From assembly GCF_016055025.1 (NCBI RefSeq), contig NZ_JAECVW010000002.1: 64,000 bases of DNA, one strand, 5' to 3'. This document shows positions 59,091 to 64,000 of this stretch, in pieces (the first letter of the stretch is position 1; every line of letters starts with the position of its first letter). The translations under genes were made by a program, and so were the position numbers. Below the pieces are notes generated by a model that was not told the origin of the DNA, made no database searches, and worked only from the letters and a program-made list of their open reading frames with translations. Source of the stretch: Thermoactinomyces intermedius. GTDB taxonomy: Bacteria > Bacillota > Bacilli > Thermoactinomycetales > Thermoactinomycetaceae.

Positions 59091-60608
59091 TTACGGCAAC
59101 TGCTTCAATGCTTCCACCAATCCTTCAATGGTGTACTCTTTGGCAATGCTGTTCACTTTCAATCCCGATTCCTTGGCCGTTTGAGCCGTAATCGGGCCGA
59201 TGCAGACAATTTGCACCCCTTTTAGCAATGAGGTGACATCCGCTTCCACCGTTTGCAGGGACCGGACAAAGTTCCGGACCGTGGAGGAACTTGTGAAAGT
59301 TATCACATGAATCGTTCCTTCCCGTAACCCCTGAACAATTTCACCCGCATTTCCAGTTTCTGTCTCCGTGTCGTAGGCATCAGCGTCGGTCACTTCACAA
59401 CCCATCTCAGCCAGCTTGACCGCTAAAATTTTGCGGGCAATGTTGGCGCGGGGCAATAAGATTTTATCTCCCGCTTTGACATGGTGGCGAAGGCTTTCAA
59501 TCAACCCTTCCGCTTGGTATTCTTCGGGAATCACGTCGACGAGCAACCCTTTTTCCCACAGGGCTTCGGCCGTTTTCGGGCCGATGGCGGCGATCTTCGC
59601 TTTGGCCATTTGCCGGATATCGATCTTTAACTCGCGCAATCGTGAAAAGAAAAATTTCACCCCGTTGACACTGGTGAAAACAATCCAGTCATATTCATGA
59701 AGGCGGCGGAGGGATTGATCAAGAAAGGCCTGGCGTTTCGGGCGGGTGATTTTGATCACCGGAAACTCCAGCGATTCTCCTCCCAATTCATGAATCTTCT
59801 CCGACAAGCTTTGGCTTTGCTCCCGTGCCCGGGTGACCAAAATCCGTTTGCCAAACAATGGTTTCTGTTCAAACCATGCCAGCTTTTCACGCAGACGGAC
59901 CACTTCCCCGACAACAATCACCGCCGGCGGGCGGAAATTTCGTTCTTCCGCCTTTTCAACAATATCCTCGAGCGTGCCGACCAAGGTTTCCTGTTCCATT
60001 TTGGTTCCCCAACGGACCAAAGCCACCGGCGTATCGCCGGCTCTCCCGTGTTTTCTCAACTGTTCGACGATATAGGGAAGGTTTTTGACTCCCATCAAAA
60101 ACACCTGGGTTTCGGTTGCCCGGGCCAAGGAAGCAAAAGAAACGGAGGGTTCATTTTTTTCTTTCCGTTCATACCCGGTGACCACCGAAAACGATGCATT
60201 CATATCCCGGTGGGTGACCGGAATCCCTGCATAAGCCGGAACGGCAATGGCAGAGGTGATGCCGGGGATCACTTCAAAAGGAATACCTTCTTCCATGCAA
60301 CGTTCGGCCTCTTCCCCGCCGCGTCCGAAAACAAAAGGATCCCCGCCTTTCAGCCGGACCACCGTCAATCCTTGTTTGGCCTTTTCAACCAGCAGATCAT
60401 TGATCTCTTCCTGCGTGTGTGTATGATGGTCGGATGATTTTCCCACATAAATCCGTTCGGCATTCTCCTTGGCATGATTCAAAAGCTGGGGATTGGCCAA
60501 CCGGTCATAAATGATCACATCGGCTTTTTTCAGCGCCTTTAATCCCTTGACGGTGATCAAGCCCGGATCCCAGGGGCCCGCACCAACCAGATAAACCGTA
60601 CCGGTCAT
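59091..60608 (-). CDS. cobA-hemD: Fused uroporphyrinogen-III C-methyltransferase / uroporphyrinogen-III synthase
   Basis: A 505-aa bifunctional protein. Residues about 1-240 are a SUMT (CobA-type) methylase with VYLVGAGPWDPGLITVKG, VRLKGGDPFVFGRGGEE and GITSAIAVPAYAGIPVTHR. Residues about 250-505 are a HemD domain (GKRILVTRAREQSQSL, DWIVFTSVNGVKFF, CIGPITAQTAKESG). One protein thus makes uroporphyrinogen III and commits part of it to siroheme. ATG 60608 overlaps the hemC stop (ATGA). Confidence 0.95.
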   Translation of the reverse strand: MTGTVYLVGAGPWDPGLITVKGLKALKKADVIIYDRLANPQLLNHAKENAERIYVGKSSDHHTHTQEEINDLLVEKAKQGLTVVRLKGGDPFVFGRGGEEAERCMEEGIPFEVIPGITSAIAVPAYAGIPVTHRDMNASFSVVTGYERKEKNEPSVSFASLARATETQVFLMGVKNLPYIVEQLRKHGRAGDTPVALVRWGTKMEQETLVGTLEDIVEKAEERNFRPPAVIVVGEVVRLREKLAWFEQKPLFGKRILVTRAREQSQSLSEKIHELGGESLEFPVIKITRPKRQAFLDQSLRRLHEYDWIVFTSVNGVKFFFSRLRELKIDIRQMAKAKIAAIGPKTAEALWEKGLLVDVIPEEYQAEGLIESLRHHVKAGDKILLPRANIARKILAVKLAEMGCEVTDADAYDTETETGNAGEIVQGLREGTIHVITFTSSSTVRNFVRSLQTVEADVTSLLKGVQIVCIGPITAQTAKESGLKVNSIAKEYTIEGLVEALKQLP

Positions 60609-61531
60609 ATCTTAAGTCCCTCCCGCACGGTTTCCAACAGCCGGCCGGCCCCTTCTTCTTTTAAGCATGCCGCCAAATCTTTTCCAATCTTTTCGGGATC
60701 GTTCCCGCGGATGCCTTTTTTGATCACGGCTTGTCCCCCGGGATCGGCAACGAGGCCGGTCAAATGAATCTCATCTTGCTCCAAGGTGGCATGAGCTGCA
60801 ATCGGCAAATGGCATCCGCCTTGAAAAGCATGCAAAAAAGACCGTTCGGCAGAAACGGCTTTTTTCGTTTCCTCATGATTCAACCGCTGTAAAACAGCCA
60901 AAAGCTCTTCATCATCCGCACGGCACTGGACAGCCAAAGCCCCTTGCCCGACTGCCGGCAGCATGACATCCGCGGTTAGCTCCTGGCAAATTTTGTTTTC
61001 CCAGTCCATCCTTTTCAATCCGGATGTCGCCAAAATAATGGCATCAAACTGGCCTTCCTGCATCTTGCGGATTCGCGTTTCCAAATTGCCCCGCACCGGT
61101 TTCACTTTCAAATCCGGACGATAAGCCAAGATTTGCGCCTGGCGCCTCAAACTGCTGGTTCCCACCACCGCTCCGGACGGGAGTTCGTCCAATGTTTTTC
61201 CGTCGATGGATAACAGGGCATCCGTCGGTGTTTCCCTCACCGGAACCGCCCCGATCACCAATCCGGGGGGCATTTCAGAAGGCATATCTTTCATGCTGTG
61301 CACGGCAAAATCAATTTTCCCATCCAACAAAGCTTGTTCAATTTCTTTGACAAACAATCCTTTGCCGCCCACTTTGGACAAGGTGACATTTAAAATGCGA
61401 TCGCCTTTGGTCACAATTTTTTCCACCCGGATATCCAATCCCGGTTCCAATTCCTTCAAGCGTTCGATCACCCAATGGGTTTGGGTAAGTGCCAACTCAC
61501 TTCGTCTTGTTCCTGCCACAAGCGTCCGCAT
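60605..61531 (-). CDS. hemC: Hydroxymethylbilane synthase (porphobilinogen deaminase)
   Basis: A 308-aa enzyme polymerising four porphobilinogens. VAGTRRSELALTQT, the SMKDMP motif, GTSSLRRQAQ and the dipyrromethane-binding Cys in FQGGCHLPIAAH (about residue 240) are present. ATG 61531 has AAGGAGG nine bases upstream. Its first 64 bases overlap the end of the sirC-like gene in another frame. Confidence 0.96.
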   Translation of the reverse strand: MRTLVAGTRRSELALTQTHWVIERLKELEPGLDIRVEKIVTKGDRILNVTLSKVGGKGLFVKEIEQALLDGKIDFAVHSMKDMPSEMPPGLVIGAVPVRETPTDALLSIDGKTLDELPSGAVVGTSSLRRQAQILAYRPDLKVKPVRGNLETRIRKMQEGQFDAIILATSGLKRMDWENKICQELTADVMLPAVGQGALAVQCRADDEELLAVLQRLNHEETKKAVSAERSFLHAFQGGCHLPIAAHATLEQDEIHLTGLVADPGGQAVIKKGIRGNDPEKIGKDLAACLKEEGAGRLLETVREGLKI

Positions 61532-62199
61532 GCCACAGACCCTCCTTTCTCCTTCGCTCCGTTTAACATCATGTTTTCCAACCATTCAGCCATTTCACGG
61601 CGAACCCCGTCCGGGTTTCGGCGGCAAGCTTCAATCCACCGGTCCGATGCCAATTCTTTGTACAGCCGGTACCGGAGCCGTTTTTCCGTGACCCGGGCTT
61701 GAATTTTCTGCCGCATCTCATGCACCAGATCCAAATACAGCTCATATTCCTCGCCATAGATGTCTTCCAGTTCGCGGCGGATTTTCTTGGCCACGGACGG
61801 GCTTGCCCCTTGGGTGGAAATGGCAATTTGCAGTCTCCCCCGTGTCACGACCGAAGGGATCGTAAAATTGCAAAGCCCGGGCTGATCAACGACGTTAATC
61901 CATTGATCCCGCATCACCGCATGGCAATAAACGGTCCGGTTGACATCGGGATCATCGGTGGCGGCAACCACCAAAAATTGGCCCGCACCATCTTCTTTTT
62001 GGTAAGGCCGGGCGAACCATTCCACTGTTCTGGAAAGCGCCCAATATTTGATCATGGGTGTGACCGCCGGACTCACCACTTTGACATAAGCTCCGGCATC
62101 GATCAGCGTCTTCACTTTGCGCCCGGCCACCTTTCCTCCCCCCACCACCAAACAGGGCTTTCCTCTCAGATCAATCATCATGGCATAGGGTTGCCTCAT
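61468..62199 (-). CDS. Precorrin-2 dehydrogenase / sirohydrochlorin ferrochelatase-like protein
   Basis: A 243-aa protein of the Met8/SirC/CysG-N family. The NAD-binding motif CLVVGGGKVAGRKVKTLIDAG is at about residues 15-35, with ATDDPDVNRTVY and a characteristic STQGASPSVAKKIRREL segment. It probably oxidises precorrin-2 to sirohydrochlorin. Together with the CobA domain this points to siroheme synthesis. ATG 62199 has AAGGAG ten bases upstream. The C-terminal about 20 residues are read through the hemC start. Confidence 0.9.
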   Translation of the reverse strand: MRQPYAMMIDLRGKPCLVVGGGKVAGRKVKTLIDAGAYVKVVSPAVTPMIKYWALSRTVEWFARPYQKEDGAGQFLVVAATDDPDVNRTVYCHAVMRDQWINVVDQPGLCNFTIPSVVTRGRLQIAISTQGASPSVAKKIRRELEDIYGEEYELYLDLVHEMRQKIQARVTEKRLRYRLYKELASDRWIEACRRNPDGVRREMAEWLENMMLNGAKEKGGSVACGRLWQEQDEVSWHLPKPIG

Positions 62200-62221
62200 C
62201 TTTGTCGTGCTCCTTCCGGTC

Positions 62222-63043
62222 TCAGAACCATTGATGAAAGGAAACACCTGCTTGGGTAATGAAATAATTCAGCAAGATGGATAAAAAAGAAAGCGAACTC
62301 CACCAAGCCAGGCGCCGGCCGGTCAACCGTGTGCGCGCCCATTGCCAGATAATCCAGCCGTACAAAATCATTACCCAAAACGTTCCCCACAATTTCGGAT
62401 CCAACCAAAGCCGGTTGCCAACCGTTTGGTAACCATAAATGATACCTAATAACACGGAAATTAGCAAGAAAACGGCACCGGCGACAACCGACCAAACGGA
62501 AAAGGACTCCAGCCGGTCCAAGCTGGGCAAGATGCGCAACAAACGATTCCACTTTTTCTCTTTCAACAAATGATTGCTGACCAAATAAAGCCCCCCGCTG
62601 ATGCAAGCCAGCGAAAAAGCGGCATAGGCCATCATCGCGATGGTCACATGAATGAAAACCAGTTCCGTCAACAACAAATGTTCAAAGGCTGCGGATGGAT
62701 GACGCACAAAAAACAGGTTCAACACCAAAACGACAAACCCCATCAGATTGGCCAGAAAATAATAAACCGGCATACGATAGACCAGATGCATGACCAGTGT
62801 AAAACTGACCAAAATCCATGAGTAAATAAAAAAAGCATCAATCCAAAACGGCAGTTGTACGGGCCACCAATCAAAAACTGCCAGGATGAAAACTGCCGTT
62901 TGGATCAACCACACGATCCCCAAGAAAAAATAGGATATTTTCTCGGAGCGCCTGTTCCGGTGCAACAGATCAGCAAAAGAAAACAAGATGCTGAACGCAT
63001 ATAAATATATGATGAAATCATAAATCCAACGCTCCGCAAACAT
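62222..63043 (-). CDS. hemX: HemX/CcsA family membrane protein
   Basis: A 273-aa protein of eight membrane helices, related to cytochrome c assembly protein CcsA. The motif ELVFIHVTIAMMAYAAFSLA and the C-terminal WLDPKLWGTFWVMILYG are typical. In B. subtilis HemX lowers the level of glutamyl-tRNA reductase. ATG 63043 has AAGGAGG eight bases upstream. It sits directly after hemA, as in B. subtilis. Confidence 0.92.
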   Translation of the reverse strand: MFAERWIYDFIIYLYAFSILFSFADLLHRNRRSEKISYFFLGIVWLIQTAVFILAVFDWWPVQLPFWIDAFFIYSWILVSFTLVMHLVYRMPVYYFLANLMGFVVLVLNLFFVRHPSAAFEHLLLTELVFIHVTIAMMAYAAFSLACISGGLYLVSNHLLKEKKWNRLLRILPSLDRLESFSVWSVVAGAVFLLISVLLGIIYGYQTVGNRLWLDPKLWGTFWVMILYGWIIWQWARTRLTGRRLAWWSSLSFLSILLNYFITQAGVSFHQWF

Positions 63044-63057
63044 CAAGGTTTCCTCCT

Positions 63058-64000
63058 TTAAATGCGGGCCCAAGCCTCATGACCAAGCGCTGGATTTTTC
63101 ACTTCCACTTTGGCTGTTTCTTCCTCATCTTCCTGCTTTAAAAGCTCTTCCAAAGCAAACAAGTAAACAAACATTTCCTGTGCCGCTTCTTTCTGCGGCG
63201 TGGTGGCCAGTTCCTTCAGACGGACAATCGGATCACGCATCATTTGGTTGACAATGCTCTTGGTGTGTTTGCGAATGACCCGTTTTTCCCGCTCAGTCAT
63301 CTCCGGCAGCTTCCGTTCGATCTTGTTCACGGCATCTTCCTGAATGGACAGCGCTTTTTCCCTCAGCGCCGAGATCAGGGGAACGACGCCCAAAGTATCC
63401 AGCCATGTGTTGAATTCCCGAACTTCTTCCTCAATCCAGCCCTTGATTTTTTCGGCTTCTTTCTGCCTTAGGGACATGTTGGATTCAGCAATTTCTCGCA
63501 AATCATCAATGTCATATAAAAACACGGACTCCAGCCCGGCGATAGCCGGATCGATGTCCCGGGGCACGGCAATATCGATCAAGAATAGCGGGGAACGGCG
63601 GCTTTTTAATACCGGTTCCACCATGGAACGGGTCATGACCGGTTCTTTGGATCCGGTGGAACTGACCACGATATCCGCTTCTTTCAGGCAAGCAACCAGA
63701 TCTTCCCATGGCCTTGCTTCCCCGTGAAACTTTCCGGCCAGCTCCTCCGCTTTCGAAAAGGTCCGGTTGACAACTTGTACACGCTTTGCCCCGTTGGAAT
63801 AAAAATGTTTCGCCGTCAATTCGCTCATTTCGCCCGCACCGACCAAAAGAATCGTTTTATCCTCAAAGGAGTCAAACATTTTCTTGCCCAATTCCACGGC
63901 AACATAACTGACGGATACGGCATTTTGTCCGATTTCGGTTTCCGAATGAACACGTTTTCCAAACGTGACGGCCTGTTTAAACAATGTATTGAATAACGTT
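63058..64000 (-). CDS. hemA: Glutamyl-tRNA reductase, C-terminal part (5' end outside window)
   Basis: The last about 314 residues of HemA, which reduces Glu-tRNA to glutamate-1-semialdehyde, the first haem step. The visible part begins in NTLFKQAVTFGKRVHSET, continues with the NADPH-binding LLVGAGEMSELTAKHFYS, VVSSTGS and LIDIAVPRDIDP, and ends in the helical dimerisation domain (VNQMMRDPIVRLKEL). The catalytic Cys domain lies beyond the right edge. The gene heads the hemAX-sirC-hemC-cobA/hemD-hemB-hemL operon. Confidence 0.97.
   Translation of the reverse strand, partial: TLFNTLFKQAVTFGKRVHSETEIGQNAVSVSYVAVELGKKMFDSFEDKTILLVGAGEMSELTAKHFYSNGAKRVQVVNRTFSKAEELAGKFHGEARPWEDLVACLKEADIVVSSTGSKEPVMTRSMVEPVLKSRRSPLFLIDIAVPRDIDPAIAGLESVFLYDIDDLREIAESNMSLRQKEAEKIKGWIEEEVREFNTWLDTLGVVPLISALREKALSIQEDAVNKIERKLPEMTEREKRVIRKHTKSIVNQMMRDPIVRLKELATTPQKEAAQEMFVYLFALEELLKQEDEEETAKVEVKNPALGHEAWARI

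Noticed and set aside
1..64000. CRISPR array, prophage, insertion sequence, tRNA or rRNA genes
   Set aside because: I saw no regularly spaced repeats, transposase or phage genes, cloverleaf-like runs or rRNA motifs on either strand; absence of tRNAs was judged by eye only.

Overview
The window is chromosomal DNA from a spore-forming member of the Bacillales. It has sporulation genes (spoVB, spo0B, spoIVFA/FB, spoIIB, spoVID, SafA-like and CotS-like coat genes) and competence genes (comN, comC). Long stretches follow the gene order of Bacillus subtilis. Separate secD and secF, a RuvC resolvase, a PilT-type ATPase and an intermediate base composition fit a deep lineage such as Thermoactinomycetaceae better than Bacillus itself. 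That placement is inference.

Layout, left to right. (1) 1-4.5 kb, accessory metabolism: the 3' end of typA; an hmgA-type dioxygenase with a coupled flavin reductase; two tandem azoreductases; two tiny genes. (2) 4.6-13.5 kb, the apt-recJ / secF-secD / comN / spoVB / DUF421 / YrzE block. (3) 13.2-18.5 kb, yajC-tgt-queA (protein export accessory and queuosine) and DUF2905-ruvB-ruvA-ruvC. (4) 18.7-22.9 kb, yebC, a two-gene glutamine-dependent NAD synthetase, and a CotS-like plus LysM coat pair. (5) 23-25.7 kb, a plus-strand SGNH hydrolase and ABC exporter operon. (6) 25.7-30.3 kb, amino-acid genes: ilvE behind a ykkC-subtype-2 riboswitch, then pheA, thrB, thrC, pheB. (7) 31.4-45 kb, the classic obg-spo0B-rpmA-prp-rplU-spoIVFB-spoIVFA-minD-minC-mreD-mreC-mreB-radC-maf-spoIIB-comC block (read leftwards in transcription), extended by pilT. 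(8) 45-47 kb, ecsAB on the plus strand. (9) 47-56.5 kb, sco, murC, folC, valS behind a T-box, then ysxE and spoVID. (10) 56.7-64 kb, the haem/siroheme operon hemA-hemX-sirC-hemC-cobA/hemD-hemB-hemL, with hemA running off the right edge.

Most genes are on the minus strand, often coupled by ATGA overlaps, and transcription units are closed by clear rho-independent terminators. Plus-strand units are typA, a 48-aa membrane ORF, spoVB, yrzE, the SGNH/ABC operon, a low-molecular-weight phosphatase plus a small exported protein, and ecsAB. Non-ATG starts with strong ribosome binding sites are frequent.

I found no CRISPR array, insertion sequence, prophage, tRNA or rRNA. The window is mainly core genome. 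The features most worth a second look are the ilvE riboswitch, an operator-bearing promoter in front of a 42-aa CxxC microprotein, a membrane-anchored Spo0B, two separate LysM-protein/CotS-kinase gene pairs, the split NAD synthetase, and long recJ/apt and sirC/hemC overlaps.
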